A stretch of DNA of 64,000 nt from Salmonella bongori NCTC 12419 (GTDB taxonomy: Bacteria > Pseudomonadota > Gammaproteobacteria > Enterobacterales > Enterobacteriaceae), in contig NC_015761.1 of the NCBI RefSeq assembly GCF_000252995.1, positions 3,038,001-3,102,000 of the forward strand, given 5' to 3'. The notes beneath the pieces are model-generated. The model saw only the letters and a program-made list of their open reading frames with translations. It ran no database searches and was not told the DNA's origin. This document shows positions 27,441 to 37,156 of this stretch, in pieces. Position numbers and translations under genes: made by a program. Each line of letters opens with the position of its first letter. Position 1 is the stretch's first letter.

Positions 27441-30284
27441 TCAAACGGCTGCCAGCCACTTCCGCCAGCTCGCCTGCACCAGCGCGCGCGCTTTACTAAA
27501 ACACGTCTGCGCCACATGGCCGGGAAGCTCCTGCAATGCCAGGTGGTGTAATTCATCGCGCAGCGTGGTGTAGGCTACGGTCAGCGCCTGCGCCTCATGT
27601 TCATCCATAATGCCGTTTTGCGCCAGAAGCGCCAGAATGCGCACGTTATCAGACCAGCGCGTTAATTTAGGGTTTTCATGAGCGTAGCGCAGTACCAGAT
27701 ATTGCGCGATAAACTCAATATCCGTAATGCCGCCCTCATCGGCTTTGATATCAAAGCGATCGCGATGCTTATTGCCGAGATGCGCCCGCATTTTCTCGCG
27801 CATCTCACGCACTTCGGTTTGCAATGTCTTACCGTCACGCGCCGCCGTCAAGATAGTGTGGCGTACCGCATCAAACTGTGAGGTAAGCTGCGGGTCGCCG
27901 TAGACCACGCGAGCGCGAACCAGCGCCTGATGTTCCCACGTCCAGGCCTCATTCTGCTGATAATCGGCAAATGCCTCCATGGAGGTCACCAGCATTCCCG
28001 CCGCGCCGGAGGGACGCAGCCGCGCATCCACCTCATACAAAATGCCGGAAGAGGTACGCGTGCTGAACAGGTGCATAATGCGCTGCGCCAGCCGCAGATA
28101 AAACTGCCGCCCGTCGATTTCACGTTGGCCGTTAGTCATGACATCCATCGGGCAATCATGCAGGAAGATCAAGTCCAGATCGGAACCGTAGCCGAGCTCC
28201 CATCCGCCCAACTTGCCATAGCCGACAACCGCTAAGCCTCGTCCCGAACGTTCGTCCAGATGCGTTGGCTGACCATACCGCGCGACCATTTGTGTCCACG
28301 CTTGCTGCACGACAGCGTCAATCATCGCCTCCGCCAGCCAGGTGAGGTGATCGCTCACTTTCATTACCGGTAGCGTACCGGTAATATCCGCCGCCGCTAT
28401 TCGCAAAAGCTGCGCCTGTTTAAACTGGCGCAATGCCTCCAGTTGCTGCTCTTCGTCCTCTTCCGGTACTCGCAGCAAATATTGCCGTAATTCGTCACGA
28501 TAGGCGTCAGTGGCGGTTGGCTGATAAAGCGTGCCGGGGTCCAGCAGTTCATCAAGCAACAACGGATAACGCGCCAACTGGCTCGCAATCATTGGCGAGG
28601 CGGCACAAAGCGTAATCAGGTGTTTAAGCGCGCCGGGAAACTCGCTTAGCAGCTCCAGATACGTGGTACGCGTGGCAATCCCCGCCAGCAACGGCATAAT
28701 ACGCGATAACGTAACGGCGGCGTCTTCCCGGGAGCAGACGTCGGCGAGCAAATGCGGCATCAGTTGGTCCAGTACCAGCCGTCCACGCGGACCGATAGGG
28801 CGTTTATCCAGTTCCTTACGGAAGTCAGCGATCAAGGTCAAAACCTGTTGACGAGCGTCACGGGTCAAATGCGCCAGCACCGGCGTCGAGTCATCCTCCT
28901 GGAGCGCATCCTGCCATACTTCACGCCACGGTTCCGAAAGCGCTTCCTCCTGCGGAGTATCATTTTCATCATCGCCAATCAATTCGTTGAATACGCGACG
29001 TACGTTAGCCATATGTTCCGTCAACTTGTCAACAAGCTGCGGCCAGCTATCTGAATGCATTCCCCAGGCCAACCGCGCCCGATTCAGATCGTCGCCTGGC
29101 AGCGTTTGCGTCTGTTCGTCGTTGATGCTTTGCAGGAGGTTTTCCAGACGACGCAGAAACAGATAAGCCGAACGCAGTTGCGCCACATCGCGCTCAGGCA
29201 GCAGATGCAGCATGGCGATTGCTTTTAATGTTGGCAATAACGAACGCGACTGTAACGACGGCTCACGTCCGCCGCGAATCAACTGGAACACCTGAACGAT
29301 AAACTCGATTTCACGAATACCGCCCGCGCCAAGTTTAATATTGTCTTTCAACCCCCGTCGACGCACTTCGCGGGCGATCATCCCTTTCATATTGCGCAGC
29401 GACTGGATGACGCTGAAATCAATATAGCGACGGAAGACGAAGGGTCGCAGCATAGCGCGCAATTCACGAGACCAGGCGTCGTCGTTGTCGCCCATGATCC
29501 GCGCTTTCACCATCGCATACCGTTCCCAGTCGCGCCCCTGTTCCTGATAGTAATCTTCCAGCGCAGCAAAACTCAGCACCAGCGGACCGCTGTCGCCAAA
29601 CGGCCGCAGACGCATATCCACACGATAGACAAAGCCATCCATCGTGGGTTGATCCAGAACTTTGATCAGCCGCTGCCCCAGACGCGTAAAGAACTGGGCG
29701 TTGTCGAGCTCACGACGTCCCCCCTGGGTTGAACCATGTTCCGGCCAGGCGAATATCAAATCGATATCAGAAGAAAAATTCAGTTCACCGCCGCCCAGCT
29801 TGCCCATGCCTAAAATCAGCAGAGGTTGCGGAACGCCCTGCAGATTACAAGGCGTTCCCCACTCGCGGCAGCAGGCGGCATACAGCCAGTCGCGCGCGCC
29901 TATGATGAGCGTCTCCGCCAGATGGCTTAACTGCTGTAAAATATGCTCGTCCTCCACCAGCGACAACGCCTGCGCCCAGGCGATGCGTACCATGATGCGA
30001 CGACGAAACAGCCTCAGTTCGCGCATCAGTGAGATTTCATCACAGACCTCTGCCAGAGTTTCCTGTAACCACGCAGCATAGTGTCGCCATTCATCGGCCT
30101 GTGGCGATGCAGATTCCAGCCCGGCAAGCCACTCAGGATGCGCGGCCACGCTATCCAGTACAAAATCGCTAAATGTAAGTACTGACTTCGCCTGTGCGCT
30201 AAGCGATGTCTCGGTAAACTGTGCCGGCAGGCGCTCAACCACGGTCTGCCAGTACTGCGGTAAAGGTGAAGAGAGCAACGTCAT
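27441..30284 (-). CDS. glnE: Glutamine synthetase adenylyltransferase/deadenylase
   Basis: 947 residues, family length. The two nucleotidyltransferase domains are visible: the N-terminal one with GMGKLGGGELNFSSDIDL (removes AMP) and the C-terminal one with GYGKLGGWELGYGSDLDL (adds AMP), joined by a helical regulatory region. It acts on GlnA in response to PII (GlnB) and glutamine. Precedes hldE on the same strand, with a REP just upstream. Confidence 0.97.
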   Translation of the reverse strand: MTLLSSPLPQYWQTVVERLPAQFTETSLSAQAKSVLTFSDFVLDSVAAHPEWLAGLESASPQADEWRHYAAWLQETLAEVCDEISLMRELRLFRRRIMVRIAWAQALSLVEDEHILQQLSHLAETLIIGARDWLYAACCREWGTPCNLQGVPQPLLILGMGKLGGGELNFSSDIDLIFAWPEHGSTQGGRRELDNAQFFTRLGQRLIKVLDQPTMDGFVYRVDMRLRPFGDSGPLVLSFAALEDYYQEQGRDWERYAMVKARIMGDNDDAWSRELRAMLRPFVFRRYIDFSVIQSLRNMKGMIAREVRRRGLKDNIKLGAGGIREIEFIVQVFQLIRGGREPSLQSRSLLPTLKAIAMLHLLPERDVAQLRSAYLFLRRLENLLQSINDEQTQTLPGDDLNRARLAWGMHSDSWPQLVDKLTEHMANVRRVFNELIGDDENDTPQEEALSEPWREVWQDALQEDDSTPVLAHLTRDARQQVLTLIADFRKELDKRPIGPRGRLVLDQLMPHLLADVCSREDAAVTLSRIMPLLAGIATRTTYLELLSEFPGALKHLITLCAASPMIASQLARYPLLLDELLDPGTLYQPTATDAYRDELRQYLLRVPEEDEEQQLEALRQFKQAQLLRIAAADITGTLPVMKVSDHLTWLAEAMIDAVVQQAWTQMVARYGQPTHLDERSGRGLAVVGYGKLGGWELGYGSDLDLIFLHDCPMDVMTNGQREIDGRQFYLRLAQRIMHLFSTRTSSGILYEVDARLRPSGAAGMLVTSMEAFADYQQNEAWTWEHQALVRARVVYGDPQLTSQFDAVRHTILTAARDGKTLQTEVREMREKMRAHLGNKHRDRFDIKADEGGITDIEFIAQYLVLRYAHENPKLTRWSDNVRILALLAQNGIMDEHEAQALTVAYTTLRDELHHLALQELPGHVAQTCFSKARALVQASWRKWLAAV

Positions 30285-30306
30285 TCAGGGGATGTCCTTT
30301 AAATAA

Positions 30307-30385
30307 TGCCGGATGGCGGCGTTGCGCCTTATCCGGCCTACAAGCCCGTATACCGCAAGCTTGATAAGCACAGCGCCATCAGGCC
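30307..30385. repeat. REP element between glnE and ygiF
   Basis: ATGCCGGATGGCGGCGTTGC and GCCTTATCCGGCCTACAAG form a REP hairpin; a degenerate second copy ends GCGCCATCAGGC. Confidence 0.8.
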
Positions 30386-30400
30386 TTTTTACGACTCAGG

Positions 30401-31702
30401 TTATCGTTTTCCGCTATGCAACCAGAACGGTTGCTGATTAATAGCCTCATTGCGGAAATGCTCAATTTCAATGTGTTGCCCGGTAATAATGGCGTGACGC
30501 AGTCCTTGCCAGTTTCCCAGCCATGCCTGAGCGACCACAGCATCATAATATCCCGCCAACAGTAAAACGCTGTCGATATCGCGCGTCAAACGAGGCACCT
30601 GATCGCGATACCTGTCACCCAGCGGTTGTCCAAAAACACCTTTCAATTCAGCGGCATGGCGAGAAAGGTGGATATCAGCGAAACGCTTAAAAGAGTCGGC
30701 CATTTTGGTCTGCGCTTTCGCATCCAGAAAAGGCTGCCAGGCTTTTGTCACCAGCCATTCCGTCAACGCCAGTTTCGCCATCGCCGTTGGCGTACTGTAA
30801 ACGGCAGTGACGGCAGATACCGCAGATGCCATCGTAGCTTCCGCCTGAGTGAGTAAATCACGTAAGTGAGTACTCGCTTTACGCGGCACAATACCGCCAA
30901 AGAGCATTAAGGTATGGCGTACCAGCCCCATAGCCTCCAACATGTGCTCTTTCGCCGATTCGTCGCCCCGTAGCCAGAGTTCTTCATGGTACTGCCACTG
31001 TGACAACGCCAGCTCCAGCGAGGCCTCCAGTCCTTGTTCCACATTGGCTTTCGCAGCAACCTGTAGTATTGCCGTTGGTTTATTCCCTCGCGGCGCATTG
31101 CCCTGCGCCAGATGATAGCCTCTCGCCGCCTTACTCAGGCTCCCCTGGCGTAAACCGGTTTGCGACACCAGTTGCTTCGCCAGCTTTAATACGGCGCGTG
31201 TATCGCCGCTAAGCAACTCAAGCTCCAGCTCACAAATCGGTTCGGCAAATTCGCCAGCGTTGACATCGCCCAGATCGAGCGCAATTTCAATCGTGCTGCC
31301 GTCAACATCAAGGCGCCATTTTTCACGGTAAAAGTCGGTGCTAAACAACGGGCGTACGCTGGAAGCCAGTCCGGCGGGCAATTCACCGCCAGGCCAGACG
31401 TCCTGCGGAAGCTGCGTCAGATCCAGAACGGGTTCGCTTAGCGTGACATTGTATTCCGGACGCTGATGCAACCCGCCCGTCACCCGTCCGGCTGTTTTCA
31501 TGGTCATTTCATAGCGACCATTTTCCCCGCGAATACGCAGCCCCATCTCATGGCGGCGTAACCAGTTATCCGGCGTTTCGTAGTAGATATTCAGCAACTG
31601 GCTGGGCGCGTAATGCTCGCCGCCGAGTGTATGTAGATGACTACGCAGCGAATCTACGGCGTCGTGATTGACGATAAACTTTAATTCGATTTCCTGAGCC
31701 AT
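30401..31702 (-). CDS. ygiF: Inorganic triphosphatase YgiF (CYTH-CHAD)
   Basis: 433 residues. The N-terminal CYTH domain starts with EIELKF, the ExExK signature, and hydrolyses tripolyphosphate using Mg2+. The C-terminal CHAD domain (from about residue 210) is helical with conserved His and basic residues that bind polyphosphate. It sits upstream of glnE-hldE, and divergent from ygiM. Confidence 0.95.
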   Translation of the reverse strand: MAQEIELKFIVNHDAVDSLRSHLHTLGGEHYAPSQLLNIYYETPDNWLRRHEMGLRIRGENGRYEMTMKTAGRVTGGLHQRPEYNVTLSEPVLDLTQLPQDVWPGGELPAGLASSVRPLFSTDFYREKWRLDVDGSTIEIALDLGDVNAGEFAEPICELELELLSGDTRAVLKLAKQLVSQTGLRQGSLSKAARGYHLAQGNAPRGNKPTAILQVAAKANVEQGLEASLELALSQWQYHEELWLRGDESAKEHMLEAMGLVRHTLMLFGGIVPRKASTHLRDLLTQAEATMASAVSAVTAVYSTPTAMAKLALTEWLVTKAWQPFLDAKAQTKMADSFKRFADIHLSRHAAELKGVFGQPLGDRYRDQVPRLTRDIDSVLLLAGYYDAVVAQAWLGNWQGLRHAIITGQHIEIEHFRNEAINQQPFWLHSGKR

Positions 31703-31942
31703 GGCCTGTACTTATTGGTTATGTCACATATGGGAAGATTACTGGCGAACTTACCCGCATTATTTTTGTCAGTAGATAGTATTTTGCGCCAAATTGCCAT
31801 GCAACGGTCAATTTGACGGGCGTAAAAATTTGACGCAGCGGCAAAGATGACACGGATGATTCCGATTGATGTCGACTGCTTTGCGTAGCGACACTGATGC
31901 CGTTACTATCGTTCCACTTTATCTGACAATAACGACAGCCTG

Positions 31943-32557
31943 ATGCCAAAATTACGCCTGATTGGACTAACTTTACTTGCGCTTAGCGCCACCGCCGTCT
32001 CCCATGCTGAAGAGACGCGCTATGTTTCTGACGAACTAAATACCTGGGTCCGCAGCGGTCCGGGAGATAATTATCGCCTTGTGGGCACTGTCAACGCTGG
32101 CGAGGAGGTCACGCTCTTACAGAGTGATGCTAACTACGGTCAAATCAAAGACAGTTCCGGTCGTACGGCCTGGATACCGTTAAAAGAGCTGAATACCACG
32201 CCAAGTTTGCGTACCCGCGTGCCGGATCTGGAAAATCAGGTCAAAACGCTGACGGATAAACTCAACAATATTGATACCACGTGGAATCAGCGCACCGCCG
32301 ACATGCAGCAGAAAGTGGCGCAAAGCGATAGCGTCATCAACGGACTGAAAGAAGAGAACCAGAAGCTGAAAAACGAGCTGATTGTGGCGCAGAAAAAAGT
32401 CAGCGCCGCGAATCTACAACTGGATGACAAACAGCGCACCATTATTATGCAGTGGTTTATGTATGGCGGCGGCGTGTTAGGCATTGGTTTACTGTTAGGA
32501 CTGGTGTTGCCGCATATGATCCCAAGCCGTAAACGCAAAGACCGCTGGATGAACTAA
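31943..32557 (+). CDS. ygiM: SH3 domain-containing envelope protein YgiM
   Basis: 204 residues. A Sec signal of about 23 residues ends SHA|EE. A bacterial SH3 domain (WVRSGPGDNYRL) follows, then a coiled coil of about 70 residues and a C-terminal membrane helix (YGGGVLGIGLLLGLVL) with a basic end. Probably anchored in the inner membrane with the SH3 domain in the periplasm. It precedes cca by 62 bases. Confidence 0.9.
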   Translation: MPKLRLIGLTLLALSATAVSHAEETRYVSDELNTWVRSGPGDNYRLVGTVNAGEEVTLLQSDANYGQIKDSSGRTAWIPLKELNTTPSLRTRVPDLENQVKTLTDKLNNIDTTWNQRTADMQQKVAQSDSVINGLKEENQKLKNELIVAQKKVSAANLQLDDKQRTIIMQWFMYGGGVLGIGLLLGLVLPHMIPSRKRKDRWMN

Positions 32558-32619
32558 ATCGCCTTCTCCGCCGCACTGTCTTATCATTAGAGGATGATCG
32601 TTTTTAAAAGGAAAGTGGC

Positions 32620-33879
32620 GTGAAGATTTATCTGGTCGGTGGTGCGGTTCGGGATGCGTTGTTAGGGCTACCGGTTAAAGATAAAGATTGGGTCGTTGTC
32701 GGCGCCACGCCGCAGGAGATGCTCAACGCGGGCTACCAACAGGTAGGCCGTGATTTTCCTGTGTTTCTCCATCCGCAAACACACGAAGAATACGCTCTGG
32801 CGCGTACCGAGCGCAAATCAGGCGCCGGGTATACGGGTTTTACCTGCTATGCCGCGCCGGACGTCACGCTGGAAGCCGATCTCCAGCGCCGCGATCTCAC
32901 TATTAATGCTCTGGCGCGCGACGATGACGGGCTGATTATCGACCCCTACCACGGACGCCGGGATCTGGAGGCGCGTCTGCTGCGCCATGTTTCTCCCGCG
33001 TTTAGCGAAGATCCGTTACGCGTGTTGCGCGTGGCGCGTTTTGCCGCTCGCTATGCCCACCTGAGTTTCCGGATCGCCGATGAAACGCTGACGCTGATGC
33101 GCGAGGTGACCAGGGCCGGTGAGCTGGAGCACCTGACGCCGGAGCGGGTATGGAAAGAGACGGAAAACGCGCTTACTACCCGCAATCCGCAGGTCTATTT
33201 TCAGGTATTGCGCGACTGCGGTGCCCTGCGTGTCTTGTTTCCGGAAATTGACGCCCTGTTTGGCGTACCCGCGCCAGCGAAGTGGCATCCGGAAATTGAT
33301 ACTGGCATCCATACGCTGATGACACTGTCGATGGCGGCAATGCTCAGTCCACAGGTGGATGTGCGTTTCGCCACACTTTGCCACGATCTCGGTAAAGGCC
33401 TGACGCCGAAAGCCCTCTGGCCACGTCATCACGGTCACGGTCCGGCTGGCGTGAAACTGGTAGAACAATTATGCCAGCGTTTGCGCGTCCCCAACGATTT
33501 GCGTGATTTAGCCAGACTGGTGGCCGAATTTCACGATCTTATTCATACCTTTCCCATTTTGCAGCCGAAGACGATTGTGAAGCTGTTCGACGCTATTGAC
33601 GCATGGCGTAAGCCGCAGCGTGTTGAGCAGATTGCGCTGACCAGTGAAGCCGACGTTCGTGGACGCACAGGCTTTGAAGCGTCAGATTACCCGCAGGGGC
33701 GCTTACTGCGCGAAGCGTGGCTGGTGGCGCAAGCGGTACCTACGAAAGACGTTGTTGAGGCAGGATTCAAAGGCGCGGAGATCCGCGAAGAACTGACCCG
33801 ACGCCGGATCGCGGCGGTAGCCCACTGGAAAGAGAAGCGCTGCCCGAAGCCTGTCAGCTCAACACCATCCGGTAGATAA
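32620..33879 (+). CDS. cca: CCA tRNA nucleotidyltransferase
   Basis: 419 residues from a GTG start at 32620, the same start type as E. coli; AAAGGAAA lies upstream. It adds CCA to tRNA 3' ends. Class II polymerase-beta fold with GGAVRDALLG and the nucleotide-binding RRDLTINAL; the C-terminal HD phosphohydrolase part (HDLGKG) has 2',3'-cyclic phosphodiesterase and 2'-nucleotidase activity. About six residues longer at the C-terminus than the E. coli enzyme (ends SSTPSGR). Confidence 0.96.
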   Translation: MKIYLVGGAVRDALLGLPVKDKDWVVVGATPQEMLNAGYQQVGRDFPVFLHPQTHEEYALARTERKSGAGYTGFTCYAAPDVTLEADLQRRDLTINALARDDDGLIIDPYHGRRDLEARLLRHVSPAFSEDPLRVLRVARFAARYAHLSFRIADETLTLMREVTRAGELEHLTPERVWKETENALTTRNPQVYFQVLRDCGALRVLFPEIDALFGVPAPAKWHPEIDTGIHTLMTLSMAAMLSPQVDVRFATLCHDLGKGLTPKALWPRHHGHGPAGVKLVEQLCQRLRVPNDLRDLARLVAEFHDLIHTFPILQPKTIVKLFDAIDAWRKPQRVEQIALTSEADVRGRTGFEASDYPQGRLLREAWLVAQAVPTKDVVEAGFKGAEIREELTRRRIAAVAHWKEKRCPKPVSSTPSGR

Positions 33880-33886
33880 ACCGGAG

Positions 33887-33914
33887 GCAGGATGGCAGAA
33901 CAACGCCATCCTGC
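33887..33914. terminator. Hairpin between convergent cca and uppP
   Basis: 10-bp stem GCAGGATGGC with GCCATCCTGC around an 8-base loop. The T-tract is weak on both sides. Confidence 0.6.
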
Positions 33915-33925
33915 ACGGTTAGTTA

Positions 33926-34747
33926 TCAGAAGAACACCACGTAAACGGCAGCCGCCACCACAAAACGGTAAATCGCAAACGGAATAAACGAGATACGCTT
34001 AATCAGTTGCAGGAAAGTTTTGATAGCAATCAGCGCCACCACAAACGCCGTCACAAAACCCACTGCGAACATCGGAATATCCGCTACGGTCAGGAATGAC
34101 CAGCTTTTATAGAGGTCCAGAACCGTGGCGCCCATCATCATCGGCACCGCCAGCAGGAAGGAGAACTCGGAGGCAGCGTAACGACTGACGCCCATCAGCA
34201 TCCCACCGGAGATCGTCGCCCCGGAACGTGAGAAGCCTGGCCACAGCGCCAGACACTGGAAGCAGCCAATTATAAACGCCTGACGATAGGTCATATCATC
34301 CAGCCCTGGCGCGCGCGGCTCTTTCGGCTTCAGGCATTCCGCAGCAATCAGCAGTACCCCCCCCACCACCAGTGCGTACATCACATTAATCGGGTTGAAT
34401 AACGACTTAATTGTGTCATGAAAGATCAGTCCCAGCACCACCGCCGGAATCATACCCAGCAGAATATGGATCAGCGTTAAACGACCTTTACTTTCACCTT
34501 CGCGTTGCAGCGGGCGGCCAAAGTGAATACCGATCAGACCAAACAACCGCCGCCAGAACATCACCACGACCGCCAGGATAGACCCCAGTTGAATCACCAC
34601 TTCGAACGTCTTAGCCGTCTCGCCCTCAAACCCCAGCAGATGCCCCACAATAATCATATGGCCCGTGCTGGATACCGGCAAAAACTCCGTCAATCCTTCG
34701 ACCACACCCAAAATTGCCGCTATCAGCAGCGAGTGCATATCGTTCAT
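33926..34747 (-). CDS. uppP: Undecaprenyl-diphosphatase UppP (BacA)
   Basis: 273 residues from the ATG at 34747 (MNDMHSLL); the preceding TTG is not preferred. It removes one phosphate from undecaprenyl diphosphate to recycle the wall-lipid carrier. Multi-spanning membrane protein with the signature EGLTEFLPVSSTGHM and the phosphatase-type PGFSRSGATISGG. Overexpression gives bacitracin resistance in E. coli. Confidence 0.96.
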   Translation of the reverse strand: MNDMHSLLIAAILGVVEGLTEFLPVSSTGHMIIVGHLLGFEGETAKTFEVVIQLGSILAVVVMFWRRLFGLIGIHFGRPLQREGESKGRLTLIHILLGMIPAVVLGLIFHDTIKSLFNPINVMYALVVGGVLLIAAECLKPKEPRAPGLDDMTYRQAFIIGCFQCLALWPGFSRSGATISGGMLMGVSRYAASEFSFLLAVPMMMGATVLDLYKSWSFLTVADIPMFAVGFVTAFVVALIAIKTFLQLIKRISFIPFAIYRFVVAAAVYVVFF

Positions 34748-34843
34748 CAATAAACCCCTAAAATGAAAAACACAGCAAAAATGGATCTCGCGTTAAGACC
34801 CATATATACCCGTTTGGTTTAAAAAATATAAAATTATTTATTT

Positions 34844-35203
34844 TTATTTCAGATTATTGCCACGCTCAATAATTACCCCTACGTTCGCCGCGCGCGCGAC
34901 GGCGCCAGGCTTGCTCAGTTTGATGCGAACCCACGGAGAATTGAATCGGCTAAGTAGCAGATCCGCCACCTCTTCCGCCACCCTTTCCACCAGCGCGAAA
35001 CGCGCGCCTTCGACATGATTTATCACCGTGTCGGCGATATCCGCATAGCTTAAGCAATCGGCGACATCATCACTTTTCGCTGACTTACGGTTGTCCCACG
35101 CCATTTCGATATCAAACACCAGTTTTTGCTCGATAGTCTGTTCCCAGTCGTAAACACCGATAGTGGTGATTACCGAAAGTTGCTCTATAAATACAATATC
35201 CAT
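34844..35203 (-). CDS. folB: Dihydroneopterin aldolase
   Basis: 119 residues from the ATG at 35203; a GTG one codon before is less likely. It cleaves dihydroneopterin to give 6-hydroxymethyl-dihydropterin for folate synthesis. Family features are IGVYDWEQ at the start, the catalytic Glu and Lys region (RFNSPWVRIKLSKPGAV), and the tunnelling-fold length. Divergent from plsY. Confidence 0.95.
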   Translation of the reverse strand: MDIVFIEQLSVITTIGVYDWEQTIEQKLVFDIEMAWDNRKSAKSDDVADCLSYADIADTVINHVEGARFALVERVAEEVADLLLSRFNSPWVRIKLSKPGAVARAANVGVIIERGNNLK

Positions 35204-35309
35204 CACGACCTGCCTGCTTTTTGGCTAACCCGGATACCACTTCCGGTGAAATGTGCGTATTATCCACAGAAGTAGCGAATAAAACGACATTTTCAAAACG
35301 GAACAGCTT

Positions 35310-35927
35310 ATGAGTGCAATCGCGCCTGGAATGATCCTCTTCGCGTACCTCTGCGGCTCAATTTCCAGTGCCATTCTGGTTTGCCGCATCGCTGGCCTGC
35401 CCGATCCGCGTGAGAGCGGCTCCGGCAACCCGGGCGCGACAAATGTATTACGAATCGGTGGCAAGGGAGCAGCTGTCGCGGTACTCATTTTCGACATCCT
35501 GAAAGGTATGCTGCCTGTCTGGGGCGCGTATGCGTTAGGCGTTACCCCTTTCTGGCTGGGACTTATCGCCATTGCCGCTTGTCTGGGACATATCTGGCCA
35601 GTGTTCTTCGGATTCAAAGGCGGCAAAGGTGTTGCCACCGCTTTTGGCGCGATTGCGCCAATTGGCTGGGATTTAACCGGTGTGATGGCGGGTACCTGGC
35701 TGCTAACGGTGCTGTTAAGCGGTTATTCATCATTAGGCGCCATTGTCAGCGCGTTAATTGCGCCGTTTTACGTCTGGTGGTTCAAACCGCAGTTCACCTT
35801 TCCGGTGTCCATGCTGTCATGCCTGATTTTGCTGCGCCATCATGACAATATCCAGCGACTGTGGCGCCGCCAGGAGACGAAAATCTGGGCGAAGCTGAAA
35901 AAAAAGCGCGAGAAAGATCCAGAGTAA
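35310..35927 (+). CDS. plsY: Acyl-phosphate:glycerol-3-phosphate acyltransferase PlsY
   Basis: 205 residues with five membrane helices. It acylates glycerol 3-phosphate, the first step of phospholipid synthesis. Active-site motifs are GSGNPGATN at 37-45, GHIWPVFFGFKGGKGVA at about 93-110, and the Gly/Asn-rich third loop. The C-terminal tail is basic. A REP lies downstream. Confidence 0.95.
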   Translation: MSAIAPGMILFAYLCGSISSAILVCRIAGLPDPRESGSGNPGATNVLRIGGKGAAVAVLIFDILKGMLPVWGAYALGVTPFWLGLIAIAACLGHIWPVFFGFKGGKGVATAFGAIAPIGWDLTGVMAGTWLLTVLLSGYSSLGAIVSALIAPFYVWWFKPQFTFPVSMLSCLILLRHHDNIQRLWRRQETKIWAKLKKKREKDPE

Positions 35928-35939
35928 TTTGTTGCCATA

Positions 35940-36018
35940 CCGTGGCCGGATAAGGCGAAGTCGCCATCTGGCCATTTACATCGCCGGATGGCGCCACAAA
36001 GCATCTTATCCGGCTACA
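35940..36018. repeat. REP element between plsY and ttdR
   Basis: TGGCCGGATAAGGCGAAG and TCGCCGGATGGCGCC / ATCTTATCCGGCTAC arms between convergent genes. Confidence 0.8.
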
Positions 36019-36946
36019 ACACCTGATAACCTTCATCGGGCTTGCCCAGCCGTTGCTGACACCAGGCGGCTAAAAACTCCACGCAAACCCGAAGCTTCAC
36101 GCTGCGGTAAAGCGGCTCCCGATATACCGCCCAGATATTGGCGCTTTGCGCGTAGTCCGGTAACACGCGCACCAGTTCTCCGCTCTGTAAAAAGGGCTGC
36201 ACATCCCACTCAGAACGCAACATGATGCCTTTGCCTTCCAGCGCCCACTGCAACACAATTTCCCCGCTGTTGGAAGAAAGATGTCCGCTCACCTTCACCG
36301 ATTTTTTTTGCTGACCGTTGCCGAGTTCCCAAATACCCTGTGTCATATCGCGCTCTTTTGTCACCAGACAATCGTGCCGGATTAATTCCTGCAATGTTTC
36401 CGGCGCGGTATATTTTTGTAAATAAGTGGGTGAAGCACATAATATTCTTTTATTCTTCGTTAACAGATGTGCAATATAATAATCAGGAATATCGTCATTA
36501 ATACGTATATCTAAATCGATGTTATCCTGTACTAAATCGATTTGTCGATCGAACAGTTCAAAATGCACCTGTAATTCAGGATAGTTACGCATTAATTCAG
36601 TAATTGCGGGAGCAATATAACTGCGACCAAAACCAAAACTACAGCCAATACGGATCATCCCCACCGGACGCGATTTAAGCTGCGTCACCTCATCCACCAA
36701 CCGCTGATATTGCGTGAGAATATGCATCGCTTGTTCATAACAGCGTTGTCCACTTTCTGTTAACGCCACCCCTCTGGCTGAGCGATTCAGCAAGGTTGTC
36801 GCCAGCGTCGCCTCCAGAATTTGTACACGCTTGGTCACAAACGCTGGCGTCTGGCCCAGCGCTGCTGCCGCCGCGCTGAAGCTACCGCTATGAACGATTT
36901 CTACCAGCACCTGCAAATCTTTGGCTAAAGGATAGCTATGCAACAT
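36014..36946 (-). CDS. ttdR: LysR-type regulator of tartrate genes, TtdR
   Basis: 310 residues from the ATG at 36946 (MLHSYPLAKDLQ), matching the E. coli TtdR start; a start six codons earlier is possible and neither has a clear ribosome site. N-terminal winged HTH with SGSFSAAAAALGQTPAFVTKRV, then the LysR substrate-binding domain. Divergent from ttdA, so it probably controls the divergent gap in response to tartrate and anaerobiosis. Confidence 0.93.
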   Translation of the reverse strand: MLHSYPLAKDLQVLVEIVHSGSFSAAAAALGQTPAFVTKRVQILEATLATTLLNRSARGVALTESGQRCYEQAMHILTQYQRLVDEVTQLKSRPVGMIRIGCSFGFGRSYIAPAITELMRNYPELQVHFELFDRQIDLVQDNIDLDIRINDDIPDYYIAHLLTKNKRILCASPTYLQKYTAPETLQELIRHDCLVTKERDMTQGIWELGNGQQKKSVKVSGHLSSNSGEIVLQWALEGKGIMLRSEWDVQPFLQSGELVRVLPDYAQSANIWAVYREPLYRSVKLRVCVEFLAAWCQQRLGKPDEGYQVL

Positions 36947-37156
36947 GTTCAGGTTATCCCGCATTTTGATAGCCGCAGTGTAAATCCTACCGTGTATTTA
37001 ATCTCTGCTTTAGCGCAATTTTCGTCGCCTTTTCCTGCTTGATTCACGATCTGTTAATTACATATACACACTGACAAAAATATAAAACCTTATTTTTAGT
37101 GATAGTTTATACGCAGAATTTATTTCCAGCTAAATAAAACTCCTGGAGTTGACATA

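Noticed and set aside
3920..36018. CRISPR array formed by the repeated GCCGGATAAG/CATCCGGC sequences
   Set aside because: The copies are scattered singly between genes and palindromic; they are REP elements, with no regular spacers and no cas genes.
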